Source of the DNA: an uncultured Ilumatobacter sp.
GTDB lineage: Bacteria; Actinomycetota; Acidimicrobiia; Acidimicrobiales; Ilumatobacteraceae
Reading direction: 5' to 3'
NCBI GenBank assembly: GCA_905182555.1
Contig: CAJJBX010000013.1
Coordinates: forward strand, 83,954 to 147,953
DNA: 64,000 bases
Made by a program: the position numbers and the translations under genes. The notes beneath the pieces are model-generated. The model was not told where the DNA came from. It saw only the letters and a list, made by a program, of their open reading frames with translations, and searched no databases. The number at the start of each line of letters is the position of its first letter. Positions within the stretch are counted from its first letter, which is position 1. Positions 44,764-53,970 of this stretch are shown in pieces.

Positions 44764-46032
44764 TCAGGAACCTTCAACGCTTGGCTCTGCGAGGTCCAGC
44801 AGGTGACCCATCCGCTCACGCTTTGTGCGCAGGTAGGCGATGTTGTCGGGGTTCGGCGTTGACTCCAGCTGCACTCGTTCAACGATCTCCAGACCGAAAC
44901 CTTCGAGACCGCCGTACTTCGCCGGGTTATTGGTGAGGAGACGCATCTGCGTCACGCCGAGGTCGACGAGAATCTGCGCCCCGATGCCGTATTCGCGATT
45001 GTCGACCGGGAGACCGAGTTCGAGGTTGGCGTCAACGGTGTCGCGACCCTGCTCTTGCAGTTCGTACGCACGGAGCTTGTGCCCAAGGCCAATACCGCGG
45101 CCTTCGTGACCACGCAGGTAGACAACAGCACCCTGGCCCGCCTCGGAGATCCGACGCATCGACGCTTCGAGCTGTAGGCCACAGTCGCATCGGCGCGAGC
45201 CGAACACGTCGCCAGTGAGGCACTCGCTGTGAACGCGAACGAGTGCGGGCTCGCCGTTGGTGAGGTCACCAACGGTGAAGGCGAGGTGCTCAATGCCGTC
45301 GAGCGTCGACTCGAACGCATGGCATGTGAACTGCCCCCACTCGGTCGGCATGTTCGCCTCTGCAATGCGCCGGACCAGCTTCTCGTTGCGACGGCGATAG
45401 CGGATCAAGTCAGCAATCGTGATCATCACCAGACCGTGCTGGGCAGCAAACTCCGTGAGTTCGGGAACTCTCGCCATCTCAACCTTGTCGGCCGTGACGA
45501 TTTCACACAGCAGCCCTGCTGGCTCGAGACCAGCGAGCATGGGCAGGTCGACAGACGCTTCGGTATGGCCGGCGCGCTTCAATACACCACCAGCCCTTGC
45601 TTCGAGCGGAAGAATGTGGCCCGGCCGTGCGAGGTCGTCTGGTTTGGTGCTGACATTGATCAGCGCTTGGATCGTGGCCGAGCGATCACCTGCACTGATG
45701 CCGGTCGACGTGCCGTGCTTGTAGTCCACACTGACGAGGAATGCCGTCTGCATGCTCTCGGTGTTCTCAACGACCATTGGGTCGAGTCGGAGTTCACGGG
45801 CGCGTTCGCTCGTGATCGCAGTGCAGAGAAAGCCCGATGTGTGGTGCAAAAAGAACGCCACCTTTTCGGGTGTGGCGAACTGAGCGGCCATGATCAGGTC
45901 GCCCTCGTTCTCACGGTCCTCGTCATCAACCACGATGACAATCTCGCCGTTGCGAATCGCTTCGATGGCTTCGTCAACTGTGTTGAATGCCGGGTTGAAT
46001 GACGGGTTGGCTGTTGTGTTGAATGTGCTCAT
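44764..46032 (-). CDS. ribBA: DHBP synthase / GTP cyclohydrolase II
   Basis: 422 residues. The N-terminal half has IVVDDEDRENEGDLIMAAQ and GTSTGISAGDRSATI, the DHBP synthase acidic site. The C-terminal half has GTP cyclohydrolase II zinc cysteines in HSECLTGDVFGSRRCDCGLQ and LRGHEGRGIGL. Both entry reactions of riboflavin synthesis are fused. Its ATG overlaps the ribE stop (ATGA). Confidence 0.97.
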   Translation of the reverse strand: MSTFNTTANPSFNPAFNTVDEAIEAIRNGEIVIVVDDEDRENEGDLIMAAQFATPEKVAFFLHHTSGFLCTAITSERARELRLDPMVVENTESMQTAFLVSVDYKHGTSTGISAGDRSATIQALINVSTKPDDLARPGHILPLEARAGGVLKRAGHTEASVDLPMLAGLEPAGLLCEIVTADKVEMARVPELTEFAAQHGLVMITIADLIRYRRRNEKLVRRIAEANMPTEWGQFTCHAFESTLDGIEHLAFTVGDLTNGEPALVRVHSECLTGDVFGSRRCDCGLQLEASMRRISEAGQGAVVYLRGHEGRGIGLGHKLRAYELQEQGRDTVDANLELGLPVDNREYGIGAQILVDLGVTQMRLLTNNPAKYGGLEGFGLEIVERVQLESTPNPDNIAYLRTKRERMGHLLDLAEPSVEGS

Positions 46033-46649
46033 GGCGTTGCCTCCGTGGTGGGTTCCGGACCGGCGTGCCACGCGATCAGCTTCTCGATGTGTTTGGCCGT
46101 GACGTCGACTTCGAGGTTGACGAGGCCACCGGGGCCCTTGCTGGACAGCGTGGTCGCCGCTTCGGTATGCGGGATGATCGCCACGGTAAATCCGTCGTCA
46201 AAGACATCAACGACGGTCAGGCTGATGCCATCGACCGTGATCGAACCCTTCTCGACGACGTAGCGCGACAGCTCGCGATCCATCTGGATTCGGAGGTCGG
46301 GAGCGGGCTCGATAATCGTCCCGACTGCATCGACGTGCCCGAGGACGAGGTGTCCGCCGAGCCGGTCTTGCAGCCGAACCGGTCGTTCGAGGTTGACTGG
46401 ATCACCCGGCCTCAGCGAGCCCAGATTGGTTCGGTCGAAGGTCTCATCGCTGACGTCAGCGACCCACCATCCATCGGCACCATCTGCTCCAGTTTTCCAT
46501 TCGACGACGGTCAGACAGCACCCGTTGACGGCGATTGAGGCGCCGAGCGTTGCATCTGTCAGAACGTCGTTCGCCTTGATCCGCAGGCGAGCGCCTTGAC
46601 GATCCAGCTCGGTGATTTCACCGAGCTCTTCCACGATTCCAGTGAACAT
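46029..46649 (-). CDS. ribE: Riboflavin synthase alpha subunit
   Basis: 206 residues. It begins MFTGIVEELGEI and has the two lumazine-binding repeats, each with a VNGCCLTVV or VDGISLTVV block. The ATG at 46649 is fixed by the family start. It makes riboflavin from two lumazines. It is the first gene behind the FMN riboswitch. No ribD is found in this window. Confidence 0.96.
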   Translation of the reverse strand: MFTGIVEELGEITELDRQGARLRIKANDVLTDATLGASIAVNGCCLTVVEWKTGADGADGWWVADVSDETFDRTNLGSLRPGDPVNLERPVRLQDRLGGHLVLGHVDAVGTIIEPAPDLRIQMDRELSRYVVEKGSITVDGISLTVVDVFDDGFTVAIIPHTEAATTLSSKGPGGLVNLEVDVTAKHIEKLIAWHAGPEPTTEATP

Positions 46650-46786
46650 TTCAGTTGTCTCCCAGTTCGAGCGCATGCAGGTGCACACGCAGTCTCTGGG
46701 GATCCGGGGGCGGCGGTTCCAAGCGTGTGTACAGGCAGGGCGAGTCGCCCCGCCGGTACGTCGGCGCAGGCAGACGCACCCGTCTC

Positions 46787-46930
46787 CCTCGCTACCATCC
46801 GGACTCTGACCGTCGGCTCCTGAATTGCACAGGATCAGTCCTCAACTCTCTGGCTTTTTAGGTTGCCAGGTCTATTGAGGAGTCGTGGGCTCTCACCACC
46901 GGTTGGGGATTTCACCCGACCCCGCGAGGG
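46787..46930 (-). ncRNA. FMN (RFN) riboswitch
   Basis: On the minus strand the conserved RFN pieces appear in order: closing stem CCCTCGC (46930-46924), GGGTGAAATCCCC, ACCGGTGGT, GAGCCC, an extension stem CTGGC/GCCAG, GGACTGATCCTG, GTCAGAGTCCGGATGG, and the closing GCGAGGG (46793-46787). It lies about 137 bases before ribE. The following leader has GC-rich hairpins that could serve as the expression platform. It represses the rib operon when FMN is abundant. The 46931-47116 region upstream holds its promoter and no gene. Confidence 0.95.
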
Positions 46931-47116
46931 TTCGCGGATACCCGCAACATTACCGCAAGTCGATCTGCCAGCCATGAGCGAGCTCGCCATTCGTTGTTCA
47001 CCGCCTTCGCTGGGATCGGGGGTCGTTCCTAGTGTTCAGGCGTGGCGAATTTGAGAGATCTGACGGGACGACTGGCGCGTGGATCCGCGGTCAGGTGCTC
47101 AATTCCGAGGGTGGAT

Positions 47117-47857
47117 TCAACCGTTTCGGCTGACTGTCACGCGTTTACGGAGTGCACCGACGTTGGCTCGCTCACCCGGCGTAATGCCAGCATCAGCCAG
47201 ACGGTGATCGCACGCAGCCGCAGTGAACGCGTCGATCTCGCCGCTCCCGCGGGCCCGCTTGAATGCCGATGCGAACAGGCGTAACCCCAGCTGATCACGA
47301 AGCCCGCTCACCTCGAAGGTACTGATCTCGACGAAGGTCAGCGCTGCGTCGAATCCGGCCGGGCCGCCAGACGCATTCAACCATTCGATCACGACCGGCC
47401 CATCAGCGGTCAGCATCACATTCATCGGGTGGAGATCAAGATGCAGGACGCTGTCGTCGTGCCGTTTTGCCGCCGCAGCAGTGGTCGGCGTGACCATCCA
47501 CTCCGGGGCAACGATGTTGTTGACTTGACGTTGAACCCGCGCAAGCAGGCTTGCGTGGGCGAACAACTTCCACGGCCGCTGCTCGAGATCATCGAGCATG
47601 GTGACGCCGTCAATCCGTTCCATCACGATGTCGCGGGCAGGGTCATCAGCCGGACGGAGGTCGAAGACTTCCGGGACGCGCACCCCGCGGCTAGCCCGGA
47701 ACTGTTCGAACATGAAACGCATGGCCCGCGTCTCGTAGGTAACAGCGTGGTGTGGGGTGCGATAGCGACGCAACACCTTGCCGCCACCGATATCGAACAC
47801 ATCGGCGACGCGACCACCTGCCAAGAGTGGTCCAGGTGTGTCGTCGCTGAGGCTCAC
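47117..47857 (-). CDS. Phosphotransferase (APH/choline-kinase fold)
   Basis: 246 residues from the GTG at 47857. The catalytic loop LHLDLHPMNVMLTADGP (HxDxHPxN) is clear, followed by EWLN, where a D is usual for magnesium binding. This hints at a changed or weakened kinase. The start is one base after the stop of the PLP-enzyme gene, so the pair is co-translated. The substrate is unknown. Confidence 0.8.
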   Translation of the reverse strand: MSLSDDTPGPLLAGGRVADVFDIGGGKVLRRYRTPHHAVTYETRAMRFMFEQFRASRGVRVPEVFDLRPADDPARDIVMERIDGVTMLDDLEQRPWKLFAHASLLARVQRQVNNIVAPEWMVTPTTAAAAKRHDDSVLHLDLHPMNVMLTADGPVVIEWLNASGGPAGFDAALTFVEISTFEVSGLRDQLGLRLFASAFKRARGSGEIDAFTAAACDHRLADAGITPGERANVGALRKRVTVSRNG

Positions 47858-47858
47858 G

Positions 47859-49106
47859 TCATCCCAACACGTCGTCGAGGGCGTTGAGTGCCCGGTCAAT
47901 GTCGGTCTGGCCGGTGTAGTGAACAAACGAGAGTCGCACGACACCACGATCAACGTCAACACCGAGGCCATCGAGCACACGGACGGCGTAATAGTCGCTC
48001 GCGCTGGTCTGCACGCCGCGCTGCACCAGCGAACTGGCAACGACTGCGGGCTCTTGTTCGAGGGTGAGAAACGCAATCGTCGGACAACGGTGCCCGGAAA
48101 CGGCATCGAGTGATGCTGGACCGAGCAACCGGACGTTGTCACGCCCAGAGAGCGCGTCGAGGAGCTGCGGGGTCAGGGAGTCTTCTTGCTCGCGCCACAG
48201 CGACGACACGTTGGCGCAAGCCACACGGAGCGCATCGCCCTCGCTGCCACCGTGGGCCACGTGCAGTAGTTCGACATAGTCGAGGACCGCCCCAGCGCAC
48301 GCCACCTGAGCGTGATCGGGGCCGGCCGGACTCAGCCGCTTGTCCGGGTACCCGGCATTGAAGAAATGTGCCTGATTGGGCAGCTCGTCGAGCAGGCCGT
48401 TCCGGACAACCATCAGACCCTGATGCACCGAATACGTCTTGTACAGGCTGAAGAGATAGACGTCGGCGTCGAGGGCAGCGACGTCAGGGATGCTGTGCGG
48501 AGCGAACGACACGCCGTCAACGATCACTCGTGCGCCAACGCCGTGGGCCAGCCCAGTGATCTTGGCGACGTCGTTTTCCTGACCAACGATGTTTGATGCG
48601 TGCGGCATCGTCACCAGCTTGGTTGCTGGCGAAAGCAGCGACGCGAACTGATCGATATCGAGGAGGCCGGTGTCGGGGTCGGTTCGCCATTCCTTGACAG
48701 TGGCGCCGACGCGGTCAGCCATCCGGCGGACGGCACCCGTGTTTGCTTCGTGATCTTGATTGGTGACGATCACTTCGTCTCCAGCGCCAAGCAGGCTGCC
48801 GAAAGCCTCGGCCAGCACGTACGTGTTCATCGACGTCGACGGGCCAAAAACGACCTCGTCGGTGGCCACCCCGAGTGCCTCTGCCCAGCGCTCGCGGGAG
48901 CGATCCATCTGATTGCCGGCGCGCGCCGATGAACCGAACTCGGAGTACGGCTGCACCTTGGTGTCGGTGTAGTAGGCGGTCAGGGCGTCAATTGTCTGGC
49001 TGCAAGCAAACGAGCCGCCAGCATTCTCGAAGAACGACTGCTCGTTGTTGTCCATTGACGCAAAAGCGGGAAACTGAGAACGGACAAATGTGAGGTCAAG
49101 CGGCAC
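47859..49106 (-). CDS. Cysteine-desulfurase-like PLP enzyme (class V aminotransferase)
   Basis: 415 residues from the GTG at 49106. It starts FVRSQFPAFASMDNNEQSFF with the FENAGGSFACSQTIDAL block, has NQDHEANTGAVRRMADRVGA and the PLP lysine in LFSLYKTYSVHQGLMVV. It matches the SufS-like subfamily without SUF partners nearby. Longer in-frame starts to 49301 overlap the divergent surface-protein gene and are unlikely. It is coupled to the downstream kinase. Confidence 0.85.
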   Translation of the reverse strand: MPLDLTFVRSQFPAFASMDNNEQSFFENAGGSFACSQTIDALTAYYTDTKVQPYSEFGSSARAGNQMDRSRERWAEALGVATDEVVFGPSTSMNTYVLAEAFGSLLGAGDEVIVTNQDHEANTGAVRRMADRVGATVKEWRTDPDTGLLDIDQFASLLSPATKLVTMPHASNIVGQENDVAKITGLAHGVGARVIVDGVSFAPHSIPDVAALDADVYLFSLYKTYSVHQGLMVVRNGLLDELPNQAHFFNAGYPDKRLSPAGPDHAQVACAGAVLDYVELLHVAHGGSEGDALRVACANVSSLWREQEDSLTPQLLDALSGRDNVRLLGPASLDAVSGHRCPTIAFLTLEQEPAVVASSLVQRGVQTSASDYYAVRVLDGLGVDVDRGVVRLSFVHYTGQTDIDRALNALDDVLG

Positions 49107-49225
49107 ACTGTCACGGTACCGCGCCCAGTTCGCAGCGAGCTCTCTGCTTTGAAACAGAAAAGTCCCGGCCAGATACGGGTTGGACTGCGCTGAAACAACC
49201 AGTGCTCGTCGATACATTCTCGCCC

Positions 49226-51410
49226 GTGCCAGGAACATTCGTACGACGTGGGCTGGTACTTCTGATGAGCGGCGCGCTGATCGCTGCATCTGCACCCGCA
49301 CCCGCAGCGGCCCAACTCGATGTCCCGTTCACGACGGCCCCGACCGCTGCCCAACTGGTCGCCGCCGGTGGGGTCCTGAAGGTCGCCGTTCCCGAGGCGT
49401 TCGGCGGCAAGACCGTCATTGGCCAGCTCGCCGTCGATGGAGCGCGCGGATCTGGCTTTATCACTGCATACGGCTGCGCCAACGGTCTACCGCGCGACGT
49501 CACCGGCGAAATCACACGTGGCGACCTGAACTACAACGGCTCGATCACCACAACCTGGTCGAACCGACTGATCGTCCGGGCCGACGGAAACGGCGACATC
49601 TGCTTCTACGCACTCACGCCGGTCGAGTTGATCATCGATGTCAACGGTGTCTCGTTCGACACCGGCATCTCGTCGTTCCAAAACCGCCGAACCGACACAC
49701 GACTTGCCACATCGGAGCGACCGGCGGGGCCTGTTCGAGCCGGAACAACTCTGCGGGTGACTGTCGATGCGGCTGTGGGCGGCAAAACAGTCATTGGTCA
49801 ACTCGCTGTCGATGAAGTGAACAAAATCGGCTTCGTCACTGCGTATCCGTGCGCGGCAGGGCTACCAATCAACTCGGTGGCAGCGGTCGATCGCGCTGAT
49901 CTGAACTACACCGGCACCGTTGCAGCCACCTGGTCGAACCGCCTCATCGTCGAGGCCGACGCCAACGGCGCGATCTGCTTCTTTTCCTCCGCCACAGCAC
50001 AACTGGTCATCGACATTAACGGCGTCACTGACGTCGGCATCAGTGCGTTTTCCAACCAGCGGACCGACACACGTACCGGAGCGGGCGGCCAGGATGTCGG
50101 GCCGGTTGCTGCAGGCGCTACGTTGCGAATCCGGGTGCCCGAGGCCGAGGGTGGGCAGATTGTCCTCGGCCAACTGGCCGTCGACGATGTGCGAGCGTCC
50201 GGCTTCGTCACCGCATATCCGTGCGCCGACGGCATCCCAGTCAACTTTACGGGCAGCGGTCGATCGCGCTGATCTGAACTACACCGGCACCGTTGCAGCC
50301 ACCTGGTCGAACCGCCTCATCGTCGAGGCCGACGCCAACGGCGCGATCTGCTTCTTTTCCTCCGCCACAGCCGAGATGATCATTGACATCAACGGTGTGT
50401 CAGCAGTCAACGGAATCACCCCATTTCCCAACCGCCGAACCGACACCCGCTTCGGGGCACAGCCGACTCCCGAGCCAGTCCCCCTCGACGTCGACGGCGT
50501 ACCGCAGTGGCCGCCGTACGTCCCGTTTCCTGCACTCAATGGCGTTGCTGCGTTGACCGGACTGCCTGCGTCTGCCAAGGTCGTGAAACGGCCGATCATC
50601 GCAGTGAAAGTCGACAATTTTTTTCGGGCTCGGCCGCAGTTTGGGCTCAACCAGGCAGATGCTGTCTTCGAACTCAATGTCGAGGGCGTCACGCGATTTA
50701 TCGCACTCTTCCATTCGAATCTTCCGGAGCGTTTGGGGCCTGCCCGTTCGGTGCGCACCGCCGATCTCGACCTACTGGCTGCGATGAACCGACCAATCAT
50801 CACCTACTCAGGAGCTAACGTCGGTGTCAGCCAATGGCTCACTGCAGCCGAGAACGCCGGCGTCCTGGTCGACTTCAGCTCGCAGCGCAGCCCTTGCTAC
50901 TTCCGTGAGCCGACGCGACCCGGCCCACACAACCTCCTCCTTGATCCCACATGTGTGCTCGCCGACGCGCCGCAGGCCGGCCCGGCCCGACCCCTGTGGA
51001 GCATCGACGTCGGCTGGACGCCCGGTGTGCTGCCATCGACTCCTGACTCAACCTTCGATGTCGACATGGACGGCGTCGATGTGACATGGAAGTGGAATGT
51101 TGACTCACGTCGCTACCTCCGCTTCCAGGACGACGCGCCTCACCTCGCTGAACCTGACGTTCCAGTCACCGCGTCGAACGTTGTGCTCATCGAGAGCAAG
51201 CACGTTCCATCGCCCGCCGATGTTCGATCACCGAACCCGATCAGCGTCGGTTCGGGCCGCGCAATCGTGCATCGCGACGGCCGTGCGGTGCCGTGCACTT
51301 GGTCGCGACAGTCGCCGTTTGACCCGTTCACGTTCTTCGACGCGGCCAGCGGCATCACAATCCCGCTCGACGTCGGTGTCACCTTCGTCGAGCTGGTCCG
51401 CCAGCTCTAG
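49226..51410 (+). CDS. Exported protein with three repeats plus DUF3048 (YerB-like) domain, frameshifted
   Basis: About 727 residues after repairing one base. A signal peptide (GLVLLMSGALIAASAPAPAAA) is followed by three repeats of about 115-125 residues, each with GQLAVD, GFVTAYPCA-like, DLNYTG, TWSNRLIV and IDINGV. The C-terminal half is a DUF3048 domain with IAVKVDNFFRARPQFGLNQA, LFHSNLPERLGPARSVRTAD and PGPHNLLL. The frame breaks near 50252, where an extra G in GGG stands exactly at the edge of a 120-bp duplication. The start may be 49202 or 49226. It is probably a wall-associated protein of unknown role. Confidence 0.8.
49879..49998 (+). repeat. Exact 120-bp duplication, copy 1
   Basis: This 120-bp block in repeat 2 of the exported protein is identical to 50252-50371 in repeat 3, while flanking repeat DNA differs. 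It suggests recent gene conversion or an assembly artefact. Confidence 0.95.
50252..50371 (+). repeat. Exact 120-bp duplication, copy 2
   Basis: Second identical copy of the 120-bp block. Its first bases coincide with the extra G that breaks the frame of the surface-protein gene. Confidence 0.95.
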
Positions 51411-52009
51411 GAACCGTCGCGCGGATCAAGCAGAGTGGTTGTAGCGAAGACGACGTCGCTGAACTTGGCAGTACATCCGTTTCCGGTTGGTGACTGCGTG
51501 AGGAATCCGATACGCATGGGTAGGGCGGGACTGCGTAACCCAAACAAGCGCGACAGGGCCCACGACGTCGTTCCGTCCAGGGCGCTGCGCGCGTAGTGGA
51601 AGGCGAGGGCCGTCCCGAAGCGGGAGATGCGCACGCGAACGGTGTTCCCGCTGACTGCTGGTTCGTTTGAGTCGTCGGAAACCTCGCGCGTTACAACGGT
51701 GACGATCATTGGCTGGCCTGTCGGGTCGCGCTCGAAGCACAACTTCGCCCAATCGTCAGAGGTTTGATGGACGAACAAGACGCCTGCATCGAAGGTCGCT
51801 GCAAAGTCGACGTTGATCGTCGCCTCAAGCTGGAAGTCGCCGCTCACACCACACATCAGGGCGGGCGCATTCGCCACGCGCTCCGAGCCGGCGGGGTCAT
51901 TGAACCAGTCGGTCTTGGGCGCTGCCCGCATCGTGAGCACGTCGACTTCGACCGTCGCGTCGCCAACATCGTCGAGCCAATCAAGTGGCGGCACGCCAGA
52001 CAGTTCCAT
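51407..52009 (-). CDS. DUF1349 (concanavalin-like) domain protein
   Basis: 200 residues. The blocks TDWFNDPAGSERVANAPALM, FAATFDAGVLFVHQTSDDWAKLCFE and VRVRISRFGTALAFHYA are those of DUF1349, a laminin-G-like beta-sandwich. No signal peptide is present. The start overlaps the nitrilase stop (ATGA), so it is the second gene of that operon. Possible sugar binding or regulation is only inferred from the fold. Confidence 0.88.
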   Translation of the reverse strand: MELSGVPPLDWLDDVGDATVEVDVLTMRAAPKTDWFNDPAGSERVANAPALMCGVSGDFQLEATINVDFAATFDAGVLFVHQTSDDWAKLCFERDPTGQPMIVTVVTREVSDDSNEPAVSGNTVRVRISRFGTALAFHYARSALDGTTSWALSRLFGLRSPALPMRIGFLTQSPTGNGCTAKFSDVVFATTTLLDPRDGS

Positions 52010-52965
52010 CAGATGAACCGTGCCGCATTGCGGCGGGTGCGATCGACCGTCAACTGGAGGACGTCGGGCCGCGAGTAGTGGCCCGCCGGGTCGAAATTCT
52101 GTCGTTCTGCTCGAAGGAGCGCGAGGTCGATATTGGCATAGATGATCGTCTCTTCGTGCTTCGCGGCCTCGGCAAGGACACTCCCGTCGGGCCCGATGAT
52201 GATCGACCCACCACTTGCCCAGCGGTTGCCGAACGCGAGCATCTGATCGAGAACCGGGAAGTCGACGGGCACGTGTTCCTCACGCAGCACGGCACCCGAG
52301 CTGACCACGAACACTCGGCCCTCTTTCGCAGCAAAGCGGCTGATGTCACCTGATGTCTCCGGCGAGCCAGGCCACGAAGCGATGTGAACCTGCGTGCCCT
52401 GCGCCCACATTGCGGCCCGCGTGAGCGGCATCCAGTTCTCCCAGCAGTTCAGGCCGCTGACACGTACCGATGCTGCGTCGTCAGCCCCGCCTCCATTGAG
52501 GACCAGGTCGTGCACGACGAGCCCGTTGCCGTCGCCGTCCGCCCACATCATCCGCTCGCCGTAGGTCGGCTTGAGTTTGCGATGCACGCTCACGATGCCC
52601 AATGTCGGATCGATCGCGACTAGCGAGCAATAGATCGACCCGCCGGACGTCGACCGCTCGGCGACGCCGAGGTAGACGAATATGCCGAGCTGCGCCGATA
52701 CGGCAACGACGGTGTCGAGGTGGCCAGCGGCGATGTCGACTGCGTTGTCGAGGTAGATCGAGAACGCCGCCTTCTGAGCCGGATCATCGAATGTGGACGC
52801 ATTAGTGAAGTCGGCCCACGCCGGATAGCCGGGAACGAACGTTTCGGGGAAGGCAATGAGCTGGGCGCCGTTGGCGGCCGCCTCACCTATGGCGTCGAGC
52901 ACCTTGTCAAGGGTGGCCTCACGCTGCATGAAGGCGGGGGCGAGCTGGGCAGATGCGACTCTCAT
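52009..52965 (-). CDS. Nitrilase-family hydrolase
   Basis: 318 residues. The Glu-Lys-Cys triad is present: FPETFVPGYP, HRKLKPTYGERMMW and LNCWENWMPL, the last with the nitrilase-type C-W-E-N block. It hydrolyses a nitrile or amide. The start is at the ATG at 52965, and the gene is divergent from the agmatinase-family gene (53082), so both could serve nitrogen-compound use. Confidence 0.93.
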   Translation of the reverse strand: MRVASAQLAPAFMQREATLDKVLDAIGEAAANGAQLIAFPETFVPGYPAWADFTNASTFDDPAQKAAFSIYLDNAVDIAAGHLDTVVAVSAQLGIFVYLGVAERSTSGGSIYCSLVAIDPTLGIVSVHRKLKPTYGERMMWADGDGNGLVVHDLVLNGGGADDAASVRVSGLNCWENWMPLTRAAMWAQGTQVHIASWPGSPETSGDISRFAAKEGRVFVVSSGAVLREEHVPVDFPVLDQMLAFGNRWASGGSIIIGPDGSVLAEAAKHEETIIYANIDLALLRAERQNFDPAGHYSRPDVLQLTVDRTRRNAARFI

Positions 52966-53081
52966 CGCTCGCGACAGTACAAGGCGCCGTCCGGGCCGGC
53001 AGCTGGGCGGGGAGCGGACGGGTTGCGGACAGGTTGCTGGTCAGTGAGTTACGGGGTGGAGCGCGTCGTAGCTTGGGGCTC

Positions 53082-53891
53082 ATGTCGCTCGTCGTGCTCG
53101 GAGTTCCCTGGGATGCCAACTCGTCACACCTCTACGGGTGTGCGGCCGGACCAGCCGCGATTCGCGCCGCGTTGCACTCCGGTTCGGGCAACGACGCGAC
53201 CGAACATGGCCTGAACATCGTCGCCGAACTCACCGACCTCGGCGACCTTGAACTACAGAACGCAGTTGGTGACCTCGATGCGAACTGGGCAGATGCCGAT
53301 GTGATCACCAACGCGATCGACGCGCAGATCGCCGCAGGGAATCGGGTGATATCACTCGGTGGCGATCATGCAGTGACGTATCCGATCTTGCGTGGCGTCG
53401 CCAAGCACCACCCAAAGCTCACGGTCGTACACATCGATGCCCACCCGGACATGTACGACGACTTCGAGGGCAACCCGCTGAGCCATGCGTCGCCGTTTGC
53501 CCGGGCACTGGAGGACGGCTGCATGCAGCGGCTCGTGCAGCTTGGCATCCGGATCCCGATCGGCGGCAGTACTGCAGTCGGAGCCCTCGGCTATGCAGCA
53601 GCGTTCATCGAGATGCTCGACCAGTTCGACGCATCAGCACTTGACGGGCCGATCTACTTGACGGTCGATCTCGACGGCCTCGACCCGGCGGTTGCACCCG
53701 GGGTGTCGCACCACGAACCTGGCGGGATAACGGTGCGCGAGCTGCTTGACATGATTGATGCGTTGCCCGGCCCGATCGTCGGCGCCGACATCGTCGAACT
53801 GAATCCGTCGCGCGACCTCGTCGACATGACTGCCATGGTCGGAGCGAAGCTCCTCAAAGAGATCGCCGGTCGCATGCTCACCGTCGGCTGA
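53082..53891 (+). CDS. Agmatinase/arginase (ureohydrolase) family protein
   Basis: 269 residues from the ATG at 53082. The binuclear manganese ligands are in SLGGDHAVTYP, VHIDAHPDMYDD and LTVDLDGLDPAVAPG. It removes urea from agmatine, guanidinobutyrate or a similar guanidino compound. The closest choice within the family is unclear. It is divergent from the nitrilase gene. Confidence 0.92.
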   Translation: MSLVVLGVPWDANSSHLYGCAAGPAAIRAALHSGSGNDATEHGLNIVAELTDLGDLELQNAVGDLDANWADADVITNAIDAQIAAGNRVISLGGDHAVTYPILRGVAKHHPKLTVVHIDAHPDMYDDFEGNPLSHASPFARALEDGCMQRLVQLGIRIPIGGSTAVGALGYAAAFIEMLDQFDASALDGPIYLTVDLDGLDPAVAPGVSHHEPGGITVRELLDMIDALPGPIVGADIVELNPSRDLVDMTAMVGAKLLKEIAGRMLTVG

Positions 53892-53970
53892 TCAGTTGTT
53901 GGCCGGCTCCGTCGTGCTCACACGTGGCGTTCGGTTGCTGTCTGATCTTCCAGAAAAGTAACTTTGGGAG

